64,000 bases of DNA. Origin: Erythrobacter dokdonensis DSW-74. Lineage in GTDB: Bacteria > Pseudomonadota > Alphaproteobacteria > Sphingomonadales > Sphingomonadaceae. Positions 1-7,851 of this stretch are shown piece after piece (positions within the stretch are counted from its first letter, which is position 1; each line of letters opens with the position of its first letter). The notes beneath the pieces were generated by a model. The model was given only the letters and a program-made list of their open reading frames with translations, ran no database searches and was not told where the DNA came from. The stretch spans positions 186,001-250,000 of the forward strand of contig NZ_LZYB01000004.1 of the NCBI RefSeq assembly GCF_001677335.1, given 5' to 3'. The position numbers and the translations under genes were made by a program.

Positions 1-1
1 C

Positions 2-1480
2 CTGGCACAAGGCTATCTCGGCGCCGATTTCGTCGCTGCGCGCATTGCCGAGCTTGACCGGATGCAGGGCGACATCGACACGCTGCAGGGGCGCATCGCT
101 GCGATTCGCAGCTGGGCTTACATTTGCCAGCGGCCTGACTGGGTGCTGGCGCGGGACGAAATGGCCGCACGCGCACGCGCGGTCGAGGCGAAGCTCTCGG
201 ATGCGTTGCATGCGCGACTGACCGAGCGCTTCGTCAACCGGAGGACGACACTCTTGATGAAATCGCTGGGCCAGGACGCGGGCGCGCTGCCCGTCACGCT
301 CGAACCTGACGGCCATCTGACGGTCGAGGGCGAAAGCATCGGGCGGCTCGAAGGCTTCCGTTTCCATGTTGATCCTGACGCAGGCGTGGCCGATCGCCGG
401 ATGCTGCTGGCGGCAGGCGAGAAAGCGCTGCCCGCGCTGCTGGCCGAACGGGCCGACTGGCTGCTGTCGCGGGGCTTTGCAGAGCTGGAGATTTCCGGCG
501 GCGCGATCCGCTGGCAGAACCGCACCCTGGCGGACATTGCCTTTCCGGGCCAACCGGGCGCGGGCAATTTCGGGACGCCGAGGCTGACCCTTTCCCGCGA
601 CCTCGCGCTGTTGCCCGAAGGTGCGCGGACGAAGCTCGAGGCCAAGCTTGCGGCGTGGCTGGAACAGCAGCTCGAACCGCTCGAACCCTTGCGCAAGCTG
701 GCCGAGGCTGCCCGCGATCCCGAGGCCGGGCCGGAGGCACGCGCGGTCGTCATCGCGCTGATCGAGGCGCGCGGCGTGGTGGGACGCGAGGAAGCGCGGC
801 TCGAACACCTGCCCAAGGAGATGCGGCCTTACCTGCGCAAGCTGGGCGTCACTTTCGGTACACTCGACATCTTCGCTGCACCGATTTTGAAGCCCGCGCC
901 GCGCCGGTTGCTGCACGCGCTCGGGCTTGATCCGCGCAGCCTTCAGGAGGCGATGCTGCCGGTGCTGGCCGAGGGCAGCTGGCCGAAGGGCCGCCTGCCG
1001 GCCGGTTACCGGTTGGCCGGGACGCAAGCCATCCGGGTCGATCTGGCCGAAAAGATCCTGCGCGCCGCCTTTGAAGCTCGCGGAAAGGTGGCGGCCGCTC
1101 GCCCGAAGGACCGCAACATCCGCTTCGCGCTGGATCTGGCGCTGGCAGTCTCGATCGGATTGCAGGAGGACAATGCCCGCCGTCTGCTGGGCAGCGCGGG
1201 GTTCCGCTGCGATCGCGCCCGCGCTCTGCCCGAAGGCGCCCATGGTGCGCCCGCGCCCGACCGCTGGCACTGGCGCCCGCGCCGGCCCGACGAGGCGAGG
1301 CGGGAGCGGCATGATCGGCCGGCCAAGCACGCCGGCAAGGGCGAAGGCCGCGACCGGGCCGGACACAAGGGCCGGTCCGATAGCCGCCGGGCAGGGCCAC
1401 GCCCCGCCCCCAAGCCCGATACCGGCCCGGCCCGCGCCGGCGGTGCATTCGACAAGCTGGCGGACCTGCTCAAGCGATGA
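2..1480 (+). CDS. Helicase-related protein, C-terminal part (5' end outside window)
   Basis: An open frame enters from the left edge and ends in TGA. About 492 C-terminal residues are visible; they carry no helicase motifs, which would lie upstream. The body is Ala/Leu/Arg/Glu-rich and helical. The last 75 or so residues form a basic, low-complexity tail rich in R, K, G and P, typical of nucleic-acid-binding extensions. The call rests mainly on order: in many alphaproteobacteria a large DEAD/DEAH helicase-related gene precedes an S4 gene, fdxA and carD, exactly as here. The stop overlaps the next start as ATGA, so the two are translationally coupled. The exact helicase family cannot be judged from this fragment. 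Confidence 0.6.
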   Translation: MAQGYLGADFVAARIAELDRMQGDIDTLQGRIAAIRSWAYICQRPDWVLARDEMAARARAVEAKLSDALHARLTERFVNRRTTLLMKSLGQDAGALPVTLEPDGHLTVEGESIGRLEGFRFHVDPDAGVADRRMLLAAGEKALPALLAERADWLLSRGFAELEISGGAIRWQNRTLADIAFPGQPGAGNFGTPRLTLSRDLALLPEGARTKLEAKLAAWLEQQLEPLEPLRKLAEAARDPEAGPEARAVVIALIEARGVVGREEARLEHLPKEMRPYLRKLGVTFGTLDIFAAPILKPAPRRLLHALGLDPRSLQEAMLPVLAEGSWPKGRLPAGYRLAGTQAIRVDLAEKILRAAFEARGKVAAARPKDRNIRFALDLALAVSIGLQEDNARRLLGSAGFRCDRARALPEGAHGAPAPDRWHWRPRRPDEARRERHDRPAKHAGKGEGRDRAGHKGRSDSRRAGPRPAPKPDTGPARAGGAFDKLADLLKR

Positions 1481-1845
1481 GCGAAAGCGAGGGTGCAGGT
1501 TCGATCCGGATCGACCGGCTACTGGTCTATCTGCGCTTCGCCCGTACCCGTTCCGCCGCGCAGGCGCTGATCGATGCCCATGCCCTGCGGCGCAACCGCA
1601 AGCACGTGCTGCGCGGGTCCGAACAGGTCCGTATCGGCGATGTCCTGACGCTGGCCCAGGGAGAGCGCGTGCGGGTCATCGAGTTGCTGGCGCTGCCCGG
1701 CCGCCGTCTTTCGCCCGCGCTTGCGCTTTCGCATTATCGTGAGGTTGACGCTGGCAATCTTGACCCTAAAGGGCAAAAGTCCCTAGCAGCGTCGCCTCTC
1801 ATGGCTGCCAGCCAGCCGCCCGACGTTCCCGAAGACCTCGTGTGA
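1477..1845 (+). CDS. S4-domain RNA-binding protein (HslR-like)
   Basis: A 122-residue protein. Residues about 8-70 match an S4 RNA-binding domain: [19 protein letters not shown] followed by the LI-ALRRN-K segment and a VRIGDVLTL strand. Proteins of this size resemble HslR, which binds stalled 50S subunits carrying peptidyl-tRNA, but the substrate here is not known. The C-terminal 45 residues are variable. The start overlaps the upstream helicase-related stop (ATGA), and fdxA follows after 10 nt, so it is part of one transcription unit. Confidence 0.85.
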   Translation: MSESEGAGSIRIDRLLVYLRFARTRSAAQALIDAHALRRNRKHVLRGSEQVRIGDVLTLAQGERVRVIELLALPGRRLSPALALSHYREVDAGNLDPKGQKSLAASPLMAASQPPDVPEDLV

Positions 1846-1855
1846 AAGAGCCGCA

Positions 1856-2194
1856 ATGACCTACGTCGTCACCGAAGATTGTATCAAGTGCAAGTACACC
1901 GATTGCGTGGAAGTGTGCCCGGTCGACTGCTTCTACGAAGGCGAGAACATGCTGGTGATCAACCCCAGCGAATGCATCGATTGCGGCGTGTGCGAGCCGG
2001 AATGTCCCGCCGAGGCGATTCTGCCCGATACCGAGGACGGGCTGGAAAAGTGGCTCGAGCTGAACACCAAGTATTCGGCCCAGTGGCCCAACATCACGAG
2101 CCAGAAGTCCCCGCCCGACGATGCCGACGAGCACAAGGGCGAGACCAACAAGTTCGAGAAGTATTTCAGCCCCGAGCCGGGCGAGGGCGACTGA
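1856..2194 (+). CDS. fdxA: FdxA-type 7Fe ferredoxin
   Basis: A 112-residue soluble electron carrier with one [3Fe-4S] and one [4Fe-4S] cluster. The cysteine pattern matches Azotobacter ferredoxin I: C9, C17 and C50 fit the 3Fe cluster, and C21, C40, C43 and C46 fit the 4Fe cluster. C12 and C25 are extra. The C-terminal 55 residues, with WLELN and a hydrophilic tail, are usual for alphaproteobacterial FdxA. It is probably cotranscribed with the S4 gene 10 nt upstream. The redox partner cannot be inferred from the window. Confidence 0.93.
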   Translation: MTYVVTEDCIKCKYTDCVEVCPVDCFYEGENMLVINPSECIDCGVCEPECPAEAILPDTEDGLEKWLELNTKYSAQWPNITSQKSPPDDADEHKGETNKFEKYFSPEPGEGD

Positions 2195-2270
2195 CACGCC
2201 AAGCGAGGTTGCCAATCTGCAAAGGCTTGTGAACCTTCGCAATCCCTGACTCGCAATTTTGTTGCGGGTG

Positions 2271-2281
2271 TGCTATATAAT
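2271..2281 (+). promoter_or_regulatory. Putative extended -10 promoter for carD
   Basis: TGCTATATAAT contains a perfect TATAAT (2276-2281) and a TG-n element suited to an extended -10; no good -35 lies at 16-18 nt. It sits in the 276-nt gap between fdxA and carD and would give carD a leader of about 180 nt. I see no other gene in this gap. Confidence 0.5.
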
Positions 2282-2470
2282 CTATGAACCGCGCGGGCCA
2301 AGGCAGATGGCTGGGGCTCGCGCAGGCGTTGAAACCAGGAAGGCTACACACCAGCAACCCCCGCAGGTCAGTCCGCTCCCGGCGCTTTCCCTCTTTCGAG
2401 GGCGGGTCGCGCCGCCGGGATCATGGCCCCTCTCTCCCGTTGCCGGAACGGCCCACAGAAAGGAACTTGC

Positions 2471-3004
2471 ATGGCAAGCACCGCGAACGCATTCACCGTC
2501 GGCGATTATGTTGTCTACCCCAAGCACGGCGTGGGGCGGGTTATCGAACTGCAGAGCGAGGAAATCGCCGGAATGCAGCTCGAACTTTATGTCCTGCGTT
2601 TCGAAAAGGAGCGCATGACCCTGCGGGTGCCGGTCAACAAGGTCGAATCGATCGGGATGCGCAAGCTGTCTTCCGACAAGACCCTCAAGCAGGCGATGGA
2701 AACCCTTAAGGGCAAGCCCAAAGTGAAGCGCACGATGTGGTCGCGCCGCGCGCAGGAATATGAAGCGAAGATCAATTCGGGCGACCTCGTGTCGATCGCC
2801 GAAGTGACTCGCGATCTGTTCCGCCCGGAAGACCAGCCGGAGCAGTCCTATTCGGAACGCCAGATCTTCGAAGCGGCTTCCAGTCGCCTCGCCCGCGAAC
2901 TCGCGGCGATGGAGGAAACGGACGAGCCCACCGCGCTCGGCAAGATCCTCGACGTGCTGCGCGAACACGCACCGCAATATTACGACAGCGCCGAAGAAGC
3001 CTGA
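2471..3004 (+). CDS. carD: CarD/CdnL-family RNA polymerase-binding transcription factor
   Basis: A 177-residue protein. An N-terminal CarD/TRCF Tudor-like domain (residues about 7-65, FTVGDYVVYPKHGVGRV and the following strands) binds the RNA polymerase beta subunit. A helical C-terminal domain follows, which in this family contacts promoter DNA at the upstream edge of the bubble and stabilises open complexes, often at rRNA promoters. I start at ATG 2471 because AAAGGA lies 7 nt upstream; the frame is open further upstream but lacks a site. Own promoter upstream, strong terminator downstream: a single-gene unit. Confidence 0.95.
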   Translation: MASTANAFTVGDYVVYPKHGVGRVIELQSEEIAGMQLELYVLRFEKERMTLRVPVNKVESIGMRKLSSDKTLKQAMETLKGKPKVKRTMWSRRAQEYEAKINSGDLVSIAEVTRDLFRPEDQPEQSYSERQIFEAASSRLARELAAMEETDEPTALGKILDVLREHAPQYYDSAEEA

Positions 3005-3031
3005 GGCTTAGCCGCAGCGCGCAAAACAAAG

Positions 3032-3057
3032 GGGCCGTCCTTCGGGGCGGCCCTTTT
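3032..3057 (+). terminator. Rho-independent terminator of carD
   Basis: Nine-bp stem GGGCCGTCC / GGGCGGCCC (one G-T pair) closed by a TTCG tetraloop (3041-3044), followed by TTTT. It lies 27 nt after the carD stop. Confidence 0.88.
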
Positions 3058-3069
3058 CATTTGTCCGGC

Positions 3070-3106
3070 TTGCACCTCCCGGATTAGTGTATTATATCGG
3101 CAATAC
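3070..3106 (+). promoter_or_regulatory. Promoter and palindrome upstream of the DUF2807 gene
   Basis: -35-like TTGCAC (3070-3075), 16-nt spacer, -10-like TTATAT (3092-3097). An inverted repeat GTATT-N8-AATAC (3089-3106) overlaps the -10. The same GTATT-N8-AATAC layout recurs on the pcm promoter at 35.7 kb, so it may be an operator for a shared regulator. Confidence 0.45.
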
Positions 3107-3123
3107 GCCAAGGAGAGAAAAGC

Positions 3124-3897
3124 ATGATGCACCGCCTGTTCAAACACATGGCCCCGCTCGCCGTGCTCGCGCTCGGCACAGCGCTGTCGGGCTGCGATGG
3201 CGCAGACATCGAGATCAACGGACAGAAAGGTGTCCCGCTCGCCGAACTGGACATGAGCGGCCCCGCGCCCACCGAGCTGGTGTTGTCCTCGGGCGACGAG
3301 GTGATCCTGACCGAAGGACAGACCTTCGATCTGACGGTCGAGGGCGAAGGCACCGATAGCTTGCGCTTCGTTCGCGACGACAAGCTGATCGGCATCACCC
3401 GCAAGGACGGCTGGAACGGCGAAGGCAAGGCCACGATCCGCATCACCATGCCCCCGCCGGAAGAACTGGTGATCGCCGGCAGCGGCAGCGTGAAGGCGCA
3501 GTCGCTGGCCAGCACCTCCTCGATCAATATCGGCGGATCGGGTTCGGTCGATTTCGCCAGCGTCGCGGCTAAGACCTTCGAGGTCAACATCGGCGGCAGC
3601 GGCAAGATCAAGGGCGCCGGCACAGCCGAACGGCTCGAGATCAATATCGGCGGATCGGGCGATGTCGATCTGGCCGCGCTCAAGGCCGACAGGGCGGAGG
3701 TCGCGATCGGCGGATCGGGTGATGTCGCGTTTGCATCGGATGGAACGGTTGAAGCCAGTATCGCCGGCGCGGGTGATGTGAAGGTGACCGGCAATGCCAA
3801 GTGCACCGTCAATGCCTTCGGGTCCGGCACACTGACCTGCAATCCGGCGGCAGACAGCCCCGCACCGGCTCTGACAGCGGAAGAACCCGCAGAATAA
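3124..3897 (+). CDS. DUF2807 (head-GIN domain) lipoprotein
   Basis: 257 residues. Residues 1-24 look like a lipoprotein signal ending in lipobox LSGC, so it is probably anchored in the outer membrane. Residues about 120-240 hold four copies of an IGGSG-type turn spaced roughly 20 residues (IGGSGSVDF, IGGSGKIKG, IGGSGDVDL, IGGSGDVAF). This is the right-handed beta-helix repeat of DUF2807; the DNA of these turns is repeated too. Family function is unknown. AAGGAGAG precedes a double ATG at 3124/3127, and either codon could start it. A promoter with a palindrome lies just upstream. Confidence 0.85.
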   Translation: MMHRLFKHMAPLAVLALGTALSGCDGADIEINGQKGVPLAELDMSGPAPTELVLSSGDEVILTEGQTFDLTVEGEGTDSLRFVRDDKLIGITRKDGWNGEGKATIRITMPPPEELVIAGSGSVKAQSLASTSSINIGGSGSVDFASVAAKTFEVNIGGSGKIKGAGTAERLEINIGGSGDVDLAALKADRAEVAIGGSGDVAFASDGTVEASIAGAGDVKVTGNAKCTVNAFGSGTLTCNPAADSPAPALTAEEPAE

Positions 3898-3937
3898 TAT
3901 TTGATTTTCGGCAAGGAGCGCGCGACACCTTCGCATC

Positions 3938-4270
3938 ATGCGCGCTCCTGCCCTTCTGGCCCTCGGCCTCGCCTCGCTCGCCCTGCAGGGCTGCCTTGCC
4001 CGTGCGGCGGTGGATGTCGTCACCCTGCCGGTCAAGGCGGTCAGCGCCGGGGTCGATGCGGCGACCACCAGCCAGTCCGAAGCCGACGAAAAGCGCGGGC
4101 GCGAAATCCGCAAGCGCGAGGAACGGCTGGGCGCGCTCAACCGGGAGCTCGAAAAGCAGGCCGAGCGCTGCGCCGATGGCAATGATCGGGCCTGCGAGAA
4201 GACCCGCTCAATCGCAGCGGAGATCGAGTCCCTCCTGCCCGAGTTACGAATAAAGCCGGACGCTTACTAA
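3938..4270 (+). CDS. Small putative lipoprotein with coiled-coil segment
   Basis: 110 residues, not recognised as a named family. The N-terminus is hydrophobic and ends in lipobox LQGC (cysteine at residue 19). Residues about 48-75 are charged and heptad-like (Lys/Arg/Glu-rich), suggesting a coiled coil. Two further cysteines lie in the ERCADGNDRACEKT segment. The nearest Shine-Dalgarno-like AAGGAG is about 21 nt upstream, so translation may be weak or the start may differ. It follows the DUF2807 gene by 40 nt and may be cotranscribed. Its TAA overlaps the TAG of the convergent tsaC gene. Confidence 0.65.
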   Translation: MRAPALLALGLASLALQGCLARAAVDVVTLPVKAVSAGVDAATTSQSEADEKRGREIRKREERLGALNRELEKQAERCADGNDRACEKTRSIAAEIESLLPELRIKPDAY

Positions 4271-5205
4271 GCCGCCGGTGCCGCCGCGCGCCGCAGCCGG
4301 TCATTGATGGCGCGGCCCACGCCATCGTCCGGCACCGGGGCCACCGCAATGCGCGGCTGCGGGGCGCGCGCTGCCTCGTGCAGACAGGCATAAAGCCGGG
4401 CTGCCGCTTCGCTGACGTCGGCGCTGGCCGACAGCGTGACGTCACCTTTCACCGCGCCGAACCCGATAAGGAATTCGTCCGGCGCAGCCTCACTCGCCTC
4501 CAGCCGCACCGGCTTGCCCGGCGCATAGTGGCTGGCAAGCTGGCCCGGAGCCTCGATGCGCGCCGCGATGCCCTTTCCTTCGCCGTGCACTCCGATTGAG
4601 AGCGGCCCGGGGCGCAGTTCCTCCACGCTCCCATCATAGCGCACCGCGACAATCGTCGATTCCACGCCTGCCGTGGTCGGCCCGCCGTCGAGCACGAGAT
4701 CAATCCGGCCGTCGAGCGAGGCGAGCACGTGCTTCGCTGTGGTCGGGCTGATAAAGCCGCTACGGTTGGCCGAGGGCGCGGCGAGCGGGAAGTCCACGGC
4801 TTCCAGCAGCGCGCGCATCGCCGGATGGGCTGGCGCGCGCAGGGCCACCGTCGGCAGTCCTGCCGTCACGGCTTCGGCCAGCCCGGCCTCCGCCCGGCGC
4901 GGCAGCACGAGCGTCAGCGGGCCGGGCCAGTGCGCTTGCGCCAGGGCCAGCGCGGCGGGCGAAAACGCGGCATAGCGCGCCGCCTGCTCCACATCGCGCA
5001 CATGGACGATCAGCGGATTGAAATCGGGGCGGCCCTTGGCGGCGTAGATCCGCGCCACCACCTCAGGCGAATCGGCCCTTGCGGCGAGGCCATAGACCGT
5101 CTCGGTCGGCACCGCGACCAGCCCGCCCGATTCGAGGATGCGCGCCGCCTTGGCGATCCCCTCAGGCCCTGCCAGCACCACTTCCGTAACGTTCTTGCCG
5201 CTCAT
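4267..5205 (-). CDS. tsaC: L-threonylcarbamoyladenylate synthase (Sua5/YrdC type)
   Basis: 312 residues. It makes threonylcarbamoyl-AMP from threonine, bicarbonate and ATP for t6A37 modification of ANN-decoding tRNAs. The YrdC core includes PTETVYGL (33-40) and KGRP (57-60), both part of the catalytic pocket. A linker with APGQLASHYAPGKP joins a C-terminal Sua5 domain, so this is the long Sua5 form rather than short TsaC. ATG 5205 is preferred over an in-frame codon at 5241 because the family begins near the first helix. It is divergent from the acyl-CoA dehydrogenase gene across 86 nt. Confidence 0.92.
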   Translation of the reverse strand: MSGKNVTEVVLAGPEGIAKAARILESGGLVAVPTETVYGLAARADSPEVVARIYAAKGRPDFNPLIVHVRDVEQAARYAAFSPAALALAQAHWPGPLTLVLPRRAEAGLAEAVTAGLPTVALRAPAHPAMRALLEAVDFPLAAPSANRSGFISPTTAKHVLASLDGRIDLVLDGGPTTAGVESTIVAVRYDGSVEELRPGPLSIGVHGEGKGIAARIEAPGQLASHYAPGKPVRLEASEAAPDEFLIGFGAVKGDVTLSASADVSEAAARLYACLHEAARAPQPRIAVAPVPDDGVGRAINDRLRRAAAPAA

Positions 5206-5291
5206 GGTCCTCGCGCTATAGACTGGCGCACGGCCTGCCAAGTGCGGCCGTCTCTCACCCCGTTTCCGACCACCCGAAGGACGCCCCGCAA

Positions 5292-7034
5292 GTGACCCCC
5301 TTTACCCCGCCTACCGCCGACCAGCTGCTCGCCATCCGCGTCAATGCCGGGATCGACGAACTGGCGCAAAGCGAACGCTTCGCCCATGCCGAGCCCGATC
5401 TGGTCGAAGCGATCGTAGAAGGTGTGGGCCAGTTTGCGGCCGGCGAATTCGCGCCGCTCAACCGCAAGGGCGATCTGGAGGGCGCGAAACTCGAGAACGG
5501 CGTCGTGCGCCTGCCCGAAGGGTTCGAGGCTGCTTACAAGGCCTATGTCGAGCAGGGCTGGAACGCGATTGCCTCTCCGGTGGCGCATGGCGGACAGGGC
5601 CTGCCCTTCACGCTGGCCTGCAACGTGCTCGAAAACCTTGGCGCGGCCAACATGGCCTTCACGCTGTTACCGATGCTGAGCGTCGGGGCGATCGAGGCAC
5701 TGGAACATCACGGGTCGAAGGACCAGCAGGCGAAATATCTCCCCAACCTCGTAAGCGGGAAGTGGTCGGGAACGATGAACCTGACGGAGCCTGCCGCCGG
5801 AAGCGATGTCGGCGCGCTGCGTTCGACGGCCGAGCCGATCACCGAGGGGCCGAATGCAGGCAAGTATCTGATTGCCGGACAGAAAATATACATCACCTGG
5901 GGTGAACACGATCTCGCGGAGAACATCATCCACCTCGTTCTCGCCCGCCTGCCGGGCGCGCCCGAAGGATCGCGGGGAATCTCGCTGTTCGTGGTGCCCA
6001 AGTATCACGTGAATGACGACGGCTCGCTCGGCCCGAAGAACGACCTCAGGTGCGTCAGCCTCGAACACAAGCTCGGCATCAATGCCTCGCCCACCTGCGT
6101 CATGTCCTACGGCGATAATGGCGAATGCATCGGCGAACTGGTCGGCCAGCCGAACAAGGGCCTCGCAGCGATGTTCACGATGATGAATAATGCGCGCATC
6201 AATGTCGGCAACCAGGGCGTGCAGATCGGCGAGCGGGCCACCCAGCAGGCGCTCGCCTATGCCCGCGACCGGGTCCAGTCGGCCCGCGCGGGTTCGCCCG
6301 ACAAGACTCCTGTGGCGATCATCGAGCACCCCGACGTGCGCCGCATGATCCTGCGGATGAAGGCGTTGACCGAAGGCAGCCGCGCGTTGCTCTATTACTG
6401 CGCCGGCCAGGTCGATCGCGGCAATCTGGGCGACGAAGCTGCCCGCGCGCGCGGCGAGATCATCGTCCCGCTGATCAAGGCGTGGGGCACCGATATCGGC
6501 GTGGAAGTTGCCGGCCTCGGCATCCAGATCCACGGCGGCATGGGCTTTGTCGAGGAAACCGGCGCAGCGCAGCATTGGCGCGATTCGCGCATCGCCCCGA
6601 TCTACGAAGGCACCAACGGGATTCAGGCCGCCGACCTCGTCACCCGCAAGCTCGGGCTCGAGGGCGGCGAGGCGATGGTGACGCTGTTCGAAACCATTGC
6701 GCGGGACACTGCGGAGGAATTCGCGCTCTCCGCGCTCGCGCGCGACTGCGCCAACGTCGCCTGCTGGATGCGTGACGATGCGAGCCTCGACGATCGCCTC
6801 GCAGGCAGCGTGCCGTTCTGCACCATGGCCGCGGTCACTGTCGCCGGCTGGCAACTGATGAAGCAGGCCGAGGCGGTCGCGGCAGGCGCAGCGCCGGAAC
6901 TCGCAGGCACCAAGCCGGTGACGGTGCGTTTCTTCCTCGACCGGATCGTGCCTGAAGCGGCCGGCCTGAAGGCAGGTGCGGTTGCCGGGGCCGATCTGCT
7001 TTACACTCTCCCCGCCGAGGCGCTGGTCGGCTGA
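5292..7034 (+). CDS. Acyl-CoA dehydrogenase (long form with extra C-terminal domain)
   Basis: 580 residues, longer than the 380-400 of classical enzymes, as in the DmdC/AcdA-like group with an added C-terminal helical domain. FAD-dependent alpha,beta-desaturation of an acyl-CoA thioester is expected. The family signature YEGTNGIQ is present, with the likely catalytic base at E439. NLTEPAAGSDVGALRSTA, near residue 160, is the flavin/substrate loop. The start is GTG at 5292. The gene ends 1 nt before the DUF815 gene. Substrate is undetermined: family members act on fatty acyl-CoAs or methylmercaptopropionyl-CoA. Confidence 0.9.
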   Translation: MTPFTPPTADQLLAIRVNAGIDELAQSERFAHAEPDLVEAIVEGVGQFAAGEFAPLNRKGDLEGAKLENGVVRLPEGFEAAYKAYVEQGWNAIASPVAHGGQGLPFTLACNVLENLGAANMAFTLLPMLSVGAIEALEHHGSKDQQAKYLPNLVSGKWSGTMNLTEPAAGSDVGALRSTAEPITEGPNAGKYLIAGQKIYITWGEHDLAENIIHLVLARLPGAPEGSRGISLFVVPKYHVNDDGSLGPKNDLRCVSLEHKLGINASPTCVMSYGDNGECIGELVGQPNKGLAAMFTMMNNARINVGNQGVQIGERATQQALAYARDRVQSARAGSPDKTPVAIIEHPDVRRMILRMKALTEGSRALLYYCAGQVDRGNLGDEAARARGEIIVPLIKAWGTDIGVEVAGLGIQIHGGMGFVEETGAAQHWRDSRIAPIYEGTNGIQAADLVTRKLGLEGGEAMVTLFETIARDTAEEFALSALARDCANVACWMRDDASLDDRLAGSVPFCTMAAVTVAGWQLMKQAEAVAAGAAPELAGTKPVTVRFFLDRIVPEAAGLKAGAVAGADLLYTLPAEALVG

Positions 7035-7035
7035 G

Positions 7036-7851
7036 ATGGACAAGGAGGGCGAACTGGCACGGATCGCCGCCGCTCTCGAGCGGCTCGCGCCGCCGCCCCC
7101 GCCGCCGACCGACTGGCTGGCCCATCCAGCCTATGTCTGGGAAAGCGATCGCGCCCGCGCCGTGCCGGTACTTGATGCGCTGCCCCTGTCGGGCCTGCAC
7201 GGAATCGACGCCCAGAAAGTCGCGCTGCGCAACTTGTGCGCGCGCCTTGCTTCGGGTGCCGCTGCGCATGACGCGCTGCTTTGGGGGGCGCGCGGCATGG
7301 GCAAATCGGCGCTGGTGCGCGCCTGCGTGGCGGACATCCAGGCCGAAACGAACGCTCTCGCGCTCGTCCAGCTCGCCCCCGGCACCCTGCCTTCCTTCCC
7401 CGCGCTGATCGCCGAACTGGCGAGCCAGCGCCGCGCCTTCCTGCTGTTCATCGACGATCTGGGCTTCGGGGAGGACGGCCGCGCGGAGATGCTCGCCTTG
7501 CGCAGCCTGCTCGACGGGGGCATTGATCCGCGCCCGGCGCATATCCGCATTGCCGTGACCGCCAACCGCCGCTCCATCGTTGAGCGCGAGGATACCTCTG
7601 CCGCGATCCACGAACGCGACGAGCGTGACGATGCATTGGCGCTGGCCGACCGCTTCGGGCTGACGCTGGGCTTTCACCCGGCGGACAGGGACACCTATCT
7701 CGCGATTCTCGAGAGCTACACCGCGCCGCTCGGCCTTGCCTTTGATTCCGAAGAGGCGCTGGCCTTCGCAATCCAGCGTGGCAACAGGTCTGGCCGCACC
7801 GCGCTGCAATTCGCGACGGAGCTTGCGGGACGCGCGGGACTGGCGCTCTAG
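7036..7851 (+). CDS. DUF815 AAA-type ATP-binding protein
   Basis: 271 residues, matching DUF815, an AAA+-like ATPase family of unknown role. Walker A is GARGMGKS (84-91) and Walker B LLFIDD (136-141). A proline run at residues 19-24 separates the N-terminal helix from the ATPase core. ATG 7036 starts 1 nt after the acyl-CoA dehydrogenase stop, so the pair is probably one operon, although no functional link is known. The stop is shared in the palindrome CTAG with the convergent dehydrogenase-like gene. Confidence 0.88.
   Translation: MDKEGELARIAAALERLAPPPPPPTDWLAHPAYVWESDRARAVPVLDALPLSGLHGIDAQKVALRNLCARLASGAAAHDALLWGARGMGKSALVRACVADIQAETNALALVQLAPGTLPSFPALIAELASQRRAFLLFIDDLGFGEDGRAEMLALRSLLDGGIDPRPAHIRIAVTANRRSIVEREDTSAAIHERDERDDALALADRFGLTLGFHPADRDTYLAILESYTAPLGLAFDSEEALAFAIQRGNRSGRTALQFATELAGRAGLAL

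Noticed and set aside
3529-3722. Repeated DNA words around ATCGGCGGATCGGG
   Set aside because: They encode the IGGSG turns of the DUF2807 beta-helix and are explained by protein repeats rather than a DNA element.
6004-6015. TATCACGTGAAT resembling half a parS
   Set aside because: Several arm positions differ and it lies in the acyl-CoA dehydrogenase gene, away from the parS cluster.
5706-7043. Long minus-strand open frame opposite the acyl-CoA dehydrogenase
   Set aside because: Shadow frame produced by G+C-rich codon structure; no start context or domain.
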